From the NCBI RefSeq assembly GCF_007655135.1, contig NC_045134.1, positions 6,344,982 to 6,408,981 of the forward strand: 64,000 nucleotides of DNA, read 5' to 3'. Both the position numbers and the translations under genes were made by a program. Origin of the DNA: Punica granatum (Eukaryota > Streptophyta > Magnoliopsida > Myrtales > Lythraceae). Below, one piece after another: positions 33,457-47,200 of this stretch; position 1 is the first letter of the stretch, and every line of letters starts with the position of its first letter. The notes beneath the pieces are model-generated. The model was not told the DNA's origin. It worked only from the letters and a program-made list of their open reading frames with translations, and searched no databases.

Positions 33457-35364
33457 AACCGTCACTAGCTCGATGACGGGGAGTGTCGGCAGTAAAGTCG
33501 GAGGCTTTTTGGCGGAATTGGAGGCTGTGGGAGTCGTTCTGGTTTCTTTATATGTTGTTGTGTAGTGTTTTTTTTTTTTTTCCAATGACATTTTCAGATT
33601 CAGGGTCATCAAGAAAGGAGATTCTGCTGTTGTTGGTCAGGGAAATGTCTTTTTTATATCTATGGGATCTAGTCATGTACTCCCGACTTGGGATGGACAG
33701 TTGACATGAAAAATTGTATATCTGTGATCTACTTTGTCGCCGATTCCTCGTTTCAGTGCTGCTGCTGATTGAAGTTCATGTCCATTTTCGTAATGTCTGT
33801 CAGAATAATACTCCGAACATGAGCCAATCATTTGCTGTTGCTTATAGATACAAGTCCAGAGTATTAGGATTCGTGATATGATTGATAAGTTTTGATGTGT
33901 CAATTACTGACAATGCCTTTCTGTCTTTAAACGGATAAGCCAGTAGCCGCCTGTTTATTCCTTTCCCGATACCACGGTTGTTATTGGTTCTGAGTTTATT
34001 GTACTTGATTGACCAGGTGATATGATTAGATGTCTCTTTTCTCTCCTCTTTTATATGTTCTTCCTGAAGCATATAAGGTCAAATGAATGTTCAAAGCTGT
34101 CATGTTGCTTTACTAATTACTACTGCTTTGTCTCAGCTGAATTTTAGTTGGAAGTGAGGCCGAGTGATTGTCTTCTGCTATGAGTTCTTAACTAATCTCT
34201 TCTGTCATTTATGCATATTAGTTGGATTATGATGAACTTTGCAGCCTTGTAGCAAGCTACCTGCTACAGCTTTAGCACCATGGATCAGGTAGCGTGGCTG
34301 GCCCAGCTTTCTCGCGATGAATCAAGTCATTGAGTTCTTTGATGAAGCTATTATGGCCTTACAAACTGTACTGGGGTCTCCAACTATGTGATATTGTGAC
34401 AATTGCTTATGATCCTCTCGAGCACGGGCAGTCTTTAAAATTGCCGTGTTTATTGAAGTTTGTTGTTGATGTTATGTACCGGTCAGGGGAATTGAATTAT
34501 AAGTTTTCTCTAAAATCTTTGCTACTAATACGATCTCGAGGCCATTGGTTCCTGTCATTCTCCTGCATATTTAGCTCCCCTGATGATTTGAGATCCCGCT
34601 CTCATGCATTCCATCTCATCTTCCATAGCAGTAACAGTTTTTCTGGTGCACATATTGCGTTCCATCCTTATTAGGTGATCATTTCTGAGAGCCAACCGAT
34701 CCTCCAGATGGCTTTTCCTGTTGAGCACTGAGAGAATAGGAATGATCACACAGGTTGGTTTAGCTCGGTTTTATTACGCAAAACTGAACCGAATCAACAG
34801 TTGGTACGGTTTCTCCAAGCTTCATCAAGCCGGACGGGAGACAATTGGCTAAATGATGCGTATGATAATTGATAAAAGGATAAGCATTTTTGCCAGAATT
34901 AAGGTTCCGTTCATCCAGATTCATTGTGTCCGAAATGATATTTTGTTGAACTTGTTGCCCAGTTCCAAGAGATGCCGAAAGAAATTACCAGAACATGAAA
35001 CATACACGAACTCGAGAAGGGTAGCAAAGTATGTTGCGCGAACTCATCTCTTACGGCCACTAGTGAAACGTAATACAAAAGTGAACCAGTTAGATGTACT
35101 AAAAGCGGTAAATCGGTTCGCTCGATTTACCTTCCAATAAAAGAAATCGACAATTCGAGATTGATAAAATCACGTTGTCACATTTCTTCCAAGTCTTTGC
35201 TCTCATTCAGTTTGTGAATCAAATGAGATTAAAATCATTTCTTGACAGTTAAAAACGAGAAATTTTTTTATTTTATTTTTTTTGTTTGGAATAACTAATT
35301 TTAAACGACCTTAAACCAGAAGGAAGCACAAAAACCCCCCATGGCAAATTCAGCTCTGAGAAGC
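33457..35364. other. Intergenic region between DUF3511 and NIPA genes
   Basis: The first 250 bases are probably the DUF3511 3' UTR. Several open frames (34330-34674, 34853-35140) lack recognisable domains, and no transposon ends were found. Confidence 0.4.
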
Positions 35365-35370
35365 TATAAA
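35365..35370 (+). promoter_or_regulatory. TATA box of NIPA-type gene
   Basis: TATAAA in CTATAAAAGCAAG, 127 bases before the start codon, implying a leader of about 100 bases. Confidence 0.55.
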
Positions 35371-35497
35371 AGCAAGAAGCAAAGATCTTGAAGAAGCTCT
35401 CCCCATCAAATTCAATCCGAACCCCATCATCGCCCAGATCTACCCAATCGTTTCTCTTCATCGGTTCCGAGCTTCGTCTTTCTCGGAGATTGGAGAG

Positions 35498-38245
35498 ATG
35501 TGGGAATCCATAATCCTGACGCTGGCCGCGACGGCGGGGAACAACATCGGCAAGGTCCTCCAGAAGAAGGGCACCGTGATTCTTCCCCCTCTGTCTTTCA
35601 AGCTCAAGGTCCTTTACCATTTCCTTTGATTTCTCTTCTGTCTTGATTTTTGGGGGCCAAATTTTTTGTTAGACTGTCGGGAGAATGTTAGGGGTTCGAA
35701 GCTCTGTTGTCACGAGAAATGGGTCGTGCTTCGATTGGTCGGCCCGGTAGTGTCGGTTTTGTATCGGTTCGAGAATGGTGGCGCTTAGGGTTTTAAGCCT
35801 GGTGAATTGCTATGTTGATCGCAGAATGTCAGATTCGTCAAGTGTGGTTCTGAATAATTATGCCATTGTCAAATGTGGTTCCATTGATATGAGCAGCTGC
35901 CAGACAAAGATTTGATCACCTCTGTTTCTTTGAGTAGTATTTGCCTATAGCGGTTGGATTTATTCTTCCAGCTGAACGCTTGGTTTTTTTTCCCCCTCTC
36001 TTGAATAATTTCGTCGAATTAGTGTAGGCTGATACTGTTGTTTCATTTTCGTAGATTATAAGAGCATATGCTCTGAACAAAACTTGGGCAATAGGCTTTC
36101 TAATGGATATAGTTGGAGCCTTGTTGATGTTGAGGGCGCTTTCTCTGGCCCCGGTAAGTGAATTATTTCAAATTCCGGTGTTTTCTGTTTTCTGTCTATC
36201 ATTACTAGTGTCAAAGGTTTTCTTGCAGGACTTGTTGGTCAGTTGAAGTTTTACGATAAAGAGGTCCTTTATACTAACAATAACGCTATTTCAGGTATCT
36301 GTCATTCAGCCTGTCTCTGGATGTGGACTTGCAATTCTGTCGGTTTTTTCTCATTTCTATCTTAAGGAAGTCATGAATGCTGTTGACTGGATGGGAATCA
36401 CATTAGCAGGCATTGGCACCATAGGTAATGTAAGCTGTTACTTTTGCATTTGGATTGGTGCTCAAAGTAAAGTAACCTGAATCCTGGTTTAATTACTTTT
36501 TGGAGTAGTAAGATGACTTTTTCCTAGATACAAATATTTGGCCTATACAGTTGCTGGATTTGCAACACAGAGTACCTCTTTCATAAGGGGCAATTCAGCC
36601 CAACTTTACTTGTCATTATGTAAAGGGTGACGATTATGAGAAAGACGAAGTTACAAATTCATCTTTTCAGAATGTGATAGAAGAGAGCCTGGGAATATAT
36701 ATAGCCAAATCAACCCGTTATTATCGGAACTTTTGTCTTTTACAGGAGTTGGTGCTGGAGGTGAGGAACAAAAGGCCTCTTCAATATCGATTCTTCATTT
36801 GCCGTGGTTGGTCTTCATCATTGCCATCTTGTTTGTAGGTATCTTATTCTGGGCAGCATCTAATTGCATTGTGTATAATCTGATCTATGAACACTTAAAT
36901 AATTTTCCTTTTTATTTCCCCACACCTACAATTCTTGTGGAATTGTTCTGTTAATTTTTGAACTACTTCTTGGAAAAGCTTCTACCTCCTAATAGTGATA
37001 ATTTAAGCAGTCAAGTTTCATAAAGAGATGCTATTTAGATGCAAATAATCTGCTTTTATGAATAGATCCCTTCTCTGCTTGAAAGTTGGATTAGTGACTT
37101 GCTTTTGATTCTATTCGAAGAGTTGATTTTTTTTCTCTCTCTCCCTCTCCTCTCTTCTAAAGTTTTATGTGGGACAACGTCTTCTTTCTCGGTTTAATTG
37201 CCTTAATCAATTAAATCCAATTCAGGTGTTGCTAAATGGATGGATTCGCATCTTCAGACGTCATCGAAGAGAGCAGGAGATGGTAAGTGCCATTTTGGTG
37301 ATCCTTTTTTTTCCCTCCCTTTTTCGGATAGGTCATTGTGGTGATATTCTGAGGTCTGTTTTCCTAACTTTCTGGTGATATTATCTCGCAGATGGAATAT
37401 GAAGTTGTTGAGGAAATCATGTATGGCCTGGAATCTGGCATTTTGTTCGGGTAATGACTTGGGATTTTAATGTTTCTTCCTAAAATTGCTGTAGCAGAGA
37501 GAATATTTCTTGCCCCTTTGTTGCAATTCTAAAAAGTCACATGAATCTGAAAGAAGCCTCTGATCGCAGAATGGCTTCTGTAATATCGAAGATGGGGTTT
37601 CTATTCTTGGAGCAAGGCTTCTCGCCATTGCTAGTCCCTCTATGCATTGCAATTAGCATCTCCTGCAGTGCCACTGGATTCTTCTACCAGGTAATTCCAT
37701 GACTTTGTGATAGACTGGTGGATCTAATTTTCAGAAGTCTGGTTAAAATGGCGAGACCTTTCTGATAGACACGAGGCTTAAAGCATGGGAGGGCGATTGT
37801 GGTGTCTACATGTGCTGCAGTGTCATCAATCGTGACGGGTGTTCTTGCTGGCATGCTGGCATTGGGTGAAAGGCTGCCTACAGCCCCAGGGGCACGGCTT
37901 TCCCTTCTTCTTGGATGGTAAATAAAAGTGCCCTGACGTGCATTGTAATTGTATTCGTAATGATTAAAATGTGAATTGAAGAATACTTAAGATGCTCCTT
38001 GACATTAGTCTATCTTCTGCAGGCTTCTAATTATGGTGGGTGTGATCTTGCTAGTGAGCTCAACGAGGCTCATTCGGCTCCTTCCACGGCCATTCAGGCA
38101 ACTCACAAGGACTGGCACTGGCCGGAATTCCAACCTGAGGAGGTCAGCATCAGCCATTCCTTCTCGGGATTCTAGCCCAAGTGCGGTTATTCAGGCGGCA
38201 ACATTGCACCATCTGATATCTTCTGCTGCAAAAGAGAAGGCTTAG
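35498..38245 (+). CDS. NIPA-type magnesium transporter (NIPA8/NIPA9-like)
   Basis: Nine exons: 35498-35608, 36055-36153, 36295-36424, 36746-36834, 37226-37282, 37392-37450, 37570-37690, 37769-37917, 38023-38245. All have GT-AG boundaries and the phases add up, giving 345 aa. It starts [20 protein letters not shown] and continues with [20 protein letters not shown] and [20 protein letters not shown], typical of the plant NIPA (DUF803) family of multi-pass membrane proteins thought to carry magnesium. About eight to nine hydrophobic segments are visible. The C-terminal tail is basic and serine-rich ([15 protein letters not shown]) and presumably cytosolic. The conserved [16 protein letters not shown] stretch suits the NIPA8/9 branch. 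Which of the two it is cannot be told here. Confidence 0.93.
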
Positions 38246-39381
38246 AGAGCATAATTTTGAGTTGTTACAGATAATCTCCATAACATGCTGCTGCTGCACA
38301 TAACCTGATGAACTTGAAGCATATTCATGTGAAGGAATAGTCGGGTGTACAGATCTACTTCATTCGATACGTTTCTTCTTTGGGTTCTTTAATTTTCTTT
38401 CCTACAGAGAAGTCCTGTTATGCGGGCTAACGGTGAAAGCATTTGGATGGGCTTTTTTGTGATTCGTTCCTTTTGGTCTCGAATAGGCAGATGGTTTTTG
38501 ATGTGGTGAATATGAAATGAAGGAAGATTTGCATATTCCTCCAGAATTTGAAGTTGCTTTGTTTTCTTAAAAAGCCAAGCTTCAATTGCTCCATGGATTG
38601 CCCTTTCTTCTTTCTGCTGGGTTCTGCAGGGGAATGCTGCTCGATATGATCAAACTCATTTTGAAGCTGAGGAATCCATGATCATTAAAGATCGCAAATC
38701 ACTCTTTATCCAGTCCACGAGGATTGGCTCGGTTATCATCGAGTACACACGAAAGTTCAAGATTCACTTTTTATTTCAGGTTTGTCTATCCAAGGAGAGC
38801 TGGAGATGACACATTTTGACCACCATTCGCCCGTGCTCACCTTTTGCAGGCTCATCCGCTCTTTTTTTTGGAGTCTGCCAAAGCTTTTGGCTTGACAAGG
38901 ATATCCCAAGCAGAAAACTGAAACCTCATACCTGCAGTTCGACATCAAGTGGTCACACTATATCGACGTCACATAAACTTATGCGACTATCCTTTTCTGT
39001 CGAAAACCGCGGCTAGACCAAGGCCGAACTATCATTTTACTCTCCTGTAGCCATCCAAGCAATTCGTTTTTCCTTTTTAAAACGGTTGTGCCAATTTGAG
39101 TTGGTCTGAGATGAATATTTTCTATGAGTTTTTAAAAAGTCAAAGCTGTCTGCACATTACATAAACAAATTAATCAATTAAAGAAAGAAAAAATGAATTT
39201 AACTTCCAGTGAGATAATAATTCATATATGATTATTAAAACACTGACACCTGACACGAGCCAAAAATTGAATGAAGCAAAGTAGCATGCTGAATGTGAAA
39301 TTCAGTCCGAACAGACAGGATATGTTTGTCTCGTAGCTTCGAAGCATATTAACGTTAATTTGGTCTTTTGTGATCTAATCA
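38246..39381. other. Intergenic, NIPA 3' UTR and beyond
   Basis: No gene recognised; the open frames at 38757-39016 overlap on both strands and have no family match. Confidence 0.4.
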
Positions 39382-40521
39382 TCTATAATCTATAATACAT
39401 AATGTAAACTAGAATTTTCATGTTAATTACGCTTTAAATGTATTAATATAAATAAATAATTTTATTTTCTAGAAAAAAGATAATCAACTCTAAATTTTGT
39501 TCCCTACGAAATGATTCATAACAAAAAAAAACTTCGAAATTTCCATGCGCCATAAGTTTTTATCATAGAAGTTTAAACTCTAAAATATTTTAAATAGATA
39601 TTATATGTACTTTTTTTTGTTTTTATTAATATTGCAGCAAGTTCAATACATATATGTATATATAGATTTAGAACCGATAATGTAGAATTGAAGAAATTCA
39701 TGTATATTATAATTTCTTTAATTTTGTTTTTATAGTTTATTATAGAAATTTAAAATACTAATAACTTTTCTAGCTGCGAATTTACATATGAAAGGTCGGT
39801 TAAATATTGACTGGTAGTAGTCTAGTACATAACTAAAGGAGAATTAGTGCATTTAATTTGAATATATGAATAAACACATATAATAGATAACTAATTATAT
39901 AGTTTCAAAAATATATAATAAAGAATTATTATACATAGAATTTTTATAAATGCTATAATTACAATTGGAAATAGAATAAAATATTATAATTTATATTGGT
40001 GATCTAAAGACTAATAATTAATAATTTTCAAAATTTATAACTTATATGAAGGTTTATTTTTTTATCCAAATACCACATTTTAATTTTATAAATATTATAA
40101 TTAAAATTGGAAATAGAATAAAATATTATAATTTATATTGGTGACCTAAAGACTAATAATTAATCATTTTCAAAATTTATAACTTATATGAAGGTTTATT
40201 TTTTTATCCAAATACCACACTTTACTAAATAAAAATTAAAAAGTTTGGAAACCAATTTACTTAAAAAAAAGTTACTACTATATAATGAGAAAGAACTTGC
40301 AAAAATAGAATAATATTTATATTGGAATTGAAGTATTATTTAGATATTCTTATAATTATTTTGATATATTTTTATGTTTTATACATATAAAAGTTAATAG
40401 GATAATGGAAAAACAAAAATGTAAAAGATCAAAATGATAGAGTTAAGATATTACTTTAATAATATCATTATATTTAGTATTAAAAAATAAAATCAGTGCA
40501 TCGCACGGGCCATTCAACTAG
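39382..40521 (+). mobile_element. Non-autonomous Helitron with internal tandem duplication
   Basis: Begins TCTATAATCTATAATACATA after an A. It ends with the hairpin GTGCATCGCAC, GGGCCATTCAACTAG before a T. The body is extremely AT-rich. A unit of about 142 bases is present twice in tandem (39942-40083 and 40084-40225) with few differences (shared TGGAAATAGAATAAAATATT, ATGAAGGTTTATTTTTTTAT). Confidence 0.8.
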
Positions 40522-42634
40522 TTTATCTGCAAAATTAAAAGCCTTTTTTTATTATTGGATAAAATTAAGAGCTATTAAAACATTCAACCAAATCATGCTC
40601 TTCTGTTCGGAGGTGAGTTACGGTTGGCTAGTTCGACTTGATCGGTCTCTCCAAAGACATTGTCGAAACAGACTGAGGACATTCAATGCACCATCTCGAC
40701 CCGAGTCTCTGCCTTTTGATTCACTGTGTGTGAACCACTCGAACCGGTAGTATCAAGATCACTTCTGTCCATTCTACTCGGTTATAATGACTTCGGACCA
40801 TAGGTGGTGTCGATGCAAACCCTATTACGTTTACACACCAAAAATTTGAAAAGGGGAGGGGGGGGCGGTCCATTATTTTTTTGGCACAACGACGTGAAAA
40901 AGTGCATCCCACGGGACGGGTCTCAATCAATCAAACAGTTAGAAAACTGATTGATCCAACTGAAAATTTGAAGCAATGGTGACGATGATCGATGATGGAC
41001 GAAATTGAACGATGAAGTGAAGAGAGAAGAGAAAGGGACGGATCTTTGCTTGCAGGGTGGTGAGAGATTTCCTGTCGGTTTCTTTTTGGACTCTCTTAAG
41101 CAATCCCCTCCGCAACTTTCCGATTAATAAATTCAAAACCATTTTTTCGTGCCTTTTCATGAATTTTCCCCCAAAAGACGTGGGTCTAATCTGTCCTCCA
41201 AGTCCCCGGTCCCACCACCATCCCAACAAATTTTTTTTTCTTTTTTAATCATACAAATCATAAAATTAGGGAAAAAAAAAATTGTCCTCGAGTGCAAGAT
41301 TGGACCAAATATTTCAAAATCAAAACCGAAACATGTGTTTGCTTCCTTGTTTTTCTACCCATGGTGTGGTCGATGCCCACTTTGTACCCGCAATAGAATT
41401 CGATGTGTTACCTTGACAATAAGATGCACTCTTGCAAATCACAGGATGGAATATGTTCTTCTGGGTAAGAGAGCAGGGACGTAAATATTAAGTAACGATC
41501 ATAAATGTGGTTTTGAGAATTAGATTCTTGAAGAACCCTTCCAATTAGGAGTGGGCTCGTTTCGTCGTCATCGGATTCACGCTCGGGATACCGTAGACAG
41601 GACGGGCCGAGTCTGACTCCGACCCAACATACATTACACTCCAACATGTATGTCAATGTTTTAGGGTTAATTTTACAGCACAATCTTTATTTGAAACTAA
41701 AACGGAAAGGTTGTTCTAAATTTGAGACTAAAACTAAAGGTTGTGCTTTCATGTTCTATTCTTAAAAGATCGTACTAGATTTGAGACTAAACTAAACGAT
41801 CGTACATTTATGTTCTATTTTTGAAAGGTCACGCTAGAATTAGAAGTTCGAGCAAACATGATACATTTTTACGTGATTAACGCTATGTTTTATACTCTCG
41901 CACGTACATGACTTGCACATTCCTGTATGATTGCTGTTTTTTTTGTTCCAGTAAAATATTTGAAGGAAAAGAAGATAGGAAATGAGAAAGAGGAGAGTGG
42001 GGGGAGGTACAGAGGATCCAAAGTCCATTGAGTTCAGCTTCTGTGTCGGATGTATGGCATCGAGCGAGCGAGCGAGCGGGAGGGACGATGGCTTTGTTTG
42101 TCTCATTGTCATGTTTTGAATTTCAAAAGCCTTCCCCAGCGAGAGAGAGAGAGAGAGAGAGAGAGATGACCAATCCAAACGGCTCATTGGACTCTGTCTC
42201 TGAATCAATCTCCCTCTCTCTGTTCCATTGGACCTTTTTGCACGATTCACTAAACCACTCCTCCCACTATATCCATCCACACCTCTCTCTCTCTCTCTCT
42301 GATTTTTAAATGCTTCATCTTCTCCAAAACAGCCAGAACAGGTTCTTGGTTTCCGAAGCCTCATTACTACTTCTCCTTCATCAGCCCTGTGTCTCTGTCT
42401 CTGTCTGGTGTGCTGTGGTTGCAGCTTTCTTCTGTGTTTGAAGTGGAAGGAAGCTCATTCATCCCTCCCCCGTGCTCCTTCCGTTCATCCTTCCTTCATC
42501 TGCCATCTTCCTCGCAAATCTCTCAGTCCATCTCTCTCTCTTATGTTACCAGCTGGGATTCGGCATTTCTTTCCAGCCAACTGCTCTCTTGGGAAAAGTT
42601 TTGGTTTTTAAGCCACCGGCGGTTTCTACTCCTG
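40522..42634. other. Intergenic and 5' region of IQD gene
   Basis: Contains a 60-base tandem repeat at about 41705-41850 (2.4 copies, shared TTTGAGACTAAA and TGTTCTATT), a (GA)n tract at 42141-42166 and a (CT)n tract at 42283-42300. The pyrimidine-rich stretch from about 42280 to 42600 is probably the IQD leader and core promoter. Overlapping open frames are low-complexity artefacts. Confidence 0.5.
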
Positions 42635-44687
42635 ATGGGTGCCTCAGGAAAGTGGGTCAAGGCTCTGATAGGCCACATTAAACCCGACAAAGATGATAAT
42701 GTAAGCTCCATTGCACCCTCTTCAAGTGTTCCACTCTCTCAACTGCTGTACCTCGTTAGTTCCTATACTGGCAAGTGATGGTGTTTGGCTTGTATGCGTT
42801 CCTAGTTTAGACTTTCAGAGATTGAGTCTGTCAAGTTTTTGGCGACACTCTATGTATATGTGAGCTTGTGCAGTAGAATGCAATCTTCTTTTATGCAGTT
42901 GGGAACTTTGACCGTTGCTTGGCACCGTAAAGAATTTCCTTTGTCAGTAGAGCAGGGCAAGAAGTAGGTTGATTGATGTTTTTTCAGATGAAAACATGAG
43001 TTTGTTTTCTGTTTTCCGAAACCCGACAGCCACCAGAGTTTTATTGTTTCCCACGAGTTCCGTTTCTTATCGAATCTGATCATGGATCAGGCAACTTCTG
43101 CTCCATTTCGGAGGAGCAGAAAATGGGGAATTGTTGGTGGGTTATTTAAGAGTTAATTTTTCTCACTGTGTTGCTATGTCTGTGCAGGACAAAGTACGAG
43201 GAAAGAGCAAGAAATGGAGGCTGTGGAGGAGCTCATCAGGGGATCTGAGCCGTAGATCGGTATCCGAGGGATCCGCCAATTCTTCCCCTGCTCGGGATGC
43301 TTTCACAGCTGCGATGGCTAAAGTGGTTCGAGCTCCTCCCAAGGATTTCCGCACTGTCCGGCAAGAATGGGCCGCTATTCGCATTCAGACTGCTTTCCGC
43401 GGTTTTCTGGTAAGATGGGTTTTTAGGACTTCAGAATTCTTGCGCTGCTGCATATAGTTGTTTGCTGAGAAAATTATTGGAATGGGGGTTTTTTTCAGGA
43501 CCGTTTTTCTGAAATCTGAACGTTTGGCTGTGATAATATCTTTCAGGCAAGGAGAGCTTTGAGGGCTTTGAAGGGAATAGTCCGGCTCCAAGCTCTCGTT
43601 CGTGGACGACAAGTGAGGAAACAAGCAGCTGTTACACTCAGGTGCATGCAGGCTCTTGTTCGAGTCCAAGCTCGTGTGAGGGCTCGAAGGGTAAGGATGT
43701 CCATCGAGGGACAGGAAGTTCAGAGGGTTCTCGACGAGTGCCGCAGCAAGGCTGATCTGTTGAAACAAGCTGAGGTACTGTAAAGAGTAAAAGTTGTGTT
43801 ATTTCATACTTTTAAGGAAGAACACCTAACGAGTTTCGTTTTCGGGTTTTAGCAAGGGTGGTGTGATAGTAAGGGAACGCTGGATGATATCAAAGCTAAG
43901 ATACAGATGAAGCAAGAAGGAGCCTTCAAGAGGGAGAGGGCGATTGCTTACGCGCTCACTCAAAAGGTATGTGACTAGAATGATTTGAAGGCTCATGTTT
44001 GTTCGGTGACATCTTGCACTGCAGGCTAATGTCTCATTCCTTACTCTTTAGCAGTGGAAATCTAGCATGGATACGAATTCCAGATCGAACATCTCGGTTC
44101 CCTCTCTGAAGGGCTACGAGTTTGACAAGATCAACTGGGGCTGGAGCTGGTTAGAACGGTGGATGGCTGCAAAGCCCTGGGAGACAAGACTGATGGAGAA
44201 ATCGCAATCCAACCAAGCAGAGACAACACCAACCTCGAAGATATTTAAGGACTCTCCTCTAGGAACAAACACGAAATCCTTGGAACCACTTCCAGTCAAA
44301 GTCAGGAAGAACAATGTCACCACGAGAATCTCAGCAAGGCCTCCTCTTATTGGCCAAACAACCCGATCATCTTCCAGTCCAAGCTCAGAGTACCGATATG
44401 ATGAGAGCTCGGTCTCTTCTTCCTTCTGCACGTCTGCAACTCCAGCCTCTGGGTTCACGGGCTTGACATCGGAGAGGACTGAGGATAGCTCCCACACCAG
44501 GCCAAGCTACATGAACTTGACTGAATCAACCAAGGCAAAACAGAGAAACGGTAGTCACCACTCACGGGCCCTGAGGCAGTCGATGGATGAGTTCCAGTTC
44601 CTCAACCTCAAGCACTCGGCAGTGTTCTCGGATTCCAGCCCGATGAACTTCTCTCGTCCCCTCCACCAGTCGACCCAGTTGAGCTGA
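42635..44687 (+). CDS. IQ67-domain calmodulin-binding protein (IQD family)
   Basis: Five exons: 42635-42700, 43188-43409, 43547-43774, 43853-43966, 44052-44687; 421 aa. It starts [20 protein letters not shown], the usual N-terminal IQD motif. The IQ67 domain spans about residues 82-148: [20 protein letters not shown], then [20 protein letters not shown] and [15 protein letters not shown], with IQ motifs and overlapping 1-5-10/1-8-14 type calmodulin sites. Exon 2 ends inside the first IQ motif (GFL/ARRA), the diagnostic intron position of the family. A C-terminal [12 protein letters not shown] and a [15 protein letters not shown] stretch match the DUF4005 region. IQD proteins are basic scaffolds at microtubules, plasma membrane or nucleus. 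The sequence is closest in style to the IQD6-IQD8 group, judged by eye only. Confidence 0.93.
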
Positions 44688-47200
44688 AACAACTTGAAAG
44701 GGAAGGATAGAGAGAACAGCTTGTACCATTAATCTGCGTGTGATTTCTCTGATTTGTATGGTATATTCAACAGCTTGTTGCATCTTTTGAAACCTCGAAT
44801 GTTTGATTCCTTAATGGGCAATTTGCTGCATTTCTCGTGTGGTCAAGTCCTCAACAGTTGTAGATAACTTAATCGGGCTGCAGTAATTTTCGAGCAGTTC
44901 TTGTTTGGTACTTCGAATACCGTGGTACTTTTCGTCCCTGTATGGCGTTCGCTACATCAGACATATCTTTAATCTCGTGTCAGGTTATCATAAATTCTTG
45001 CTAGCTGCTGCTGCCTGGCACACATGAAATGCTGAGAGAAACCGAACCGAAGCCAAGGTTGTAGGTTGGCCTACTCGTGTGGCCAGCTGGTAGGCCAGCT
45101 TTAATGGTGAGATGAAGGGGAAATGGTCGCTCTTCTTCGCTTGCGGAGCCCGCAAATTCTTCAGTAATAAATGTTTGCAACCTGTCAGGGCTTCTATAAT
45201 AGAATCAAGCATTTGATGACTGGGAGCTGTTCTCACCATGCAACCGATTTTATATGATTTTTCTTGCGGAACCAATTTGAAGGTGGTTCTGTATAAATAT
45301 CATTTAACAGTACAATCTTCTCGGGCAATCCGATGATCGATTGAAACAAGAATTCAATCAGCGGATACTGTGATGAACCTATTGAACCGAGCGATCTACA
45401 CATCCGTTTTGTTTTCGTAAGTGCCGGAAAACATTCTTGCGAAACTCTGTAACAGTGTCTTGCGTGCCCGTCTTTGCTTGGACAGCGGTGAGTGTCAGGT
45501 CTGGTGGATTGAGAACTGCTTGAATTGTGGGGAAAATATGTCGCTATTAGCCATGTAAGATGTCAAAACTCATAAACATGAAGCGATATCTCAATTGAAA
45601 TGCATACGAGTACGTTGTTCAAGAGTTACAACTCGCCAAGCAAACTCGAGTCGACCAAGTTCATACTTTTAAAACTGCAAGCCACCAACCCATTCACGAT
45701 TCAATCCCACGACCGGGGATTTTGGTTGAAAGCCGAAAGCCAAAAGTCGTGCGTGTAAATCTACTCTCCATGTCAAGTTTGATGTCTTGTCATTGGAAGC
45801 TATCTTAGAGGGAAGCTCTAATCCCACACCGGCAGCAAACAAAATGCCTTTGTTGTTTATTAGAGAGAAATGTGGCCGCCCCCTTCGCCGAGCTCAGCTG
45901 CGCGGGCTTGTAACCTTAGTGGGGGCATTAAGGTGATGAGACATGGACTAGAGTCCATTGGGCCGGGTCTGATGAAGGCTTTCCGCTGGCCTGCCCGTTC
46001 CAAGCCGAGAGTTTGGCGATGTGGCCGGTCGAAGGGCCGGGCCTTCCCGCCCCTACAGAGGAGTATGCCGCGTGACGCTAGGTTTCACCGAGCCAGCGAG
46101 ACCTCCCGCTCCCGGCGGTGGAGGATAACGGACCAGTGCATGTCAGGCCCACCATGGCCCATTGGGCCAAGTTCAACTGGATCATCTCCTTTTTGGTCTC
46201 TTCTTAATTTTCTTTCTAGTGTATATCATTGTGGGATCTCTCTCTGTTTTTTTTTTTTTTTTTTTTTTCCAAATGCCATTTTCCGGTGTATATCCACTCC
46301 ATTTTCCTTTCATTTCGTAAGTTATTCAATATTTAGGGAAGAATGAGATTGAAAGGGTCGAACTTCGTTTCTGCATAATTCATCTCGTAATTTATTCAAC
46401 ATTTCGTGCTTTGTTTGTCACATATAGTTACATTCAAGCTGTATCACCCTTAAACTTGTTCTAGAATCCTCAGTGCTCTAAAAGAAAAAAATGATGGCCA
46501 TTTATATATTGAGATGAATTCCAAACTCATCCTTAAAAGGATGACTATACAAGTAGAATATACATATTCGGCTGTATATTTTCGACACAATCCGAAAGAC
46601 TGAACGAAATATATATTTATATATACAAAATACAAGTGGTCGGTTCTATGAAAACCGGAAACACTATGAGGACATAGATCTATCCTAACCGACTAGAGCT
46701 CGAAGCTCTTGTTAGAAACCCGTGGATTAGTGAAAAAACAAATGCCTTGTTTGAGGGTACAATAAGCGGCAAATCCTCTTTGAAAACGACCATCTTCCTG
46801 AAAAAATGAACGAGGGAGAGTAATATTGAGGATGCCATAGGACAAGTCTAATGGTACGAAGATTATAATTAATGATTTGATTAGTTAATTAATCAAAAGA
46901 TAAACACACCAGTCTATCACCACTACATAAGAAGCTTAGGCTGCTGAGCTACTGAGACTCGACTTCCCTAGTTCTGCCCTATGCTTCGTCTTTATTCCCT
47001 GCCCATTACAACTCCTATTATCCTAACGCCAAACATCAAATGTTCCAACACAAAAATCCACAAAGCAAACAAAGCATAATACCATTCTAACTACTATACC
47101 AGGAAGGGAGGAATGTTGTTGTTTTGTTGCGGAAATCGACCAATTTAGCACGAGATCATGAGAGGAGCAGGAGCTGCTTTTGCATACGGGGTCTAGGACG
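44688..47200. other. Intergenic region between IQD and Hsf genes
   Basis: No gene called. 45870-46200 is unusually GC-rich with a 158-codon open frame lacking any family signature, and is followed by about 25 T at 46244-46268. The final few hundred bases are the likely Hsf 3' UTR. Confidence 0.4.

Noticed and set aside
34330..35140. Open frames between DUF3511 and NIPA genes
   Set aside because: No recognisable domain, no conserved start, ordinary AT-rich composition.
41840..42364. 174-codon minus-strand frame upstream of IQD
   Set aside because: Mostly translates GA/CT microsatellites in the IQD promoter and leader.
45870..46346. 158-codon plus-strand frame in a GC-rich patch
   Set aside because: No family signature; arginine/proline/serine-rich composition is what GC-rich non-coding DNA gives.
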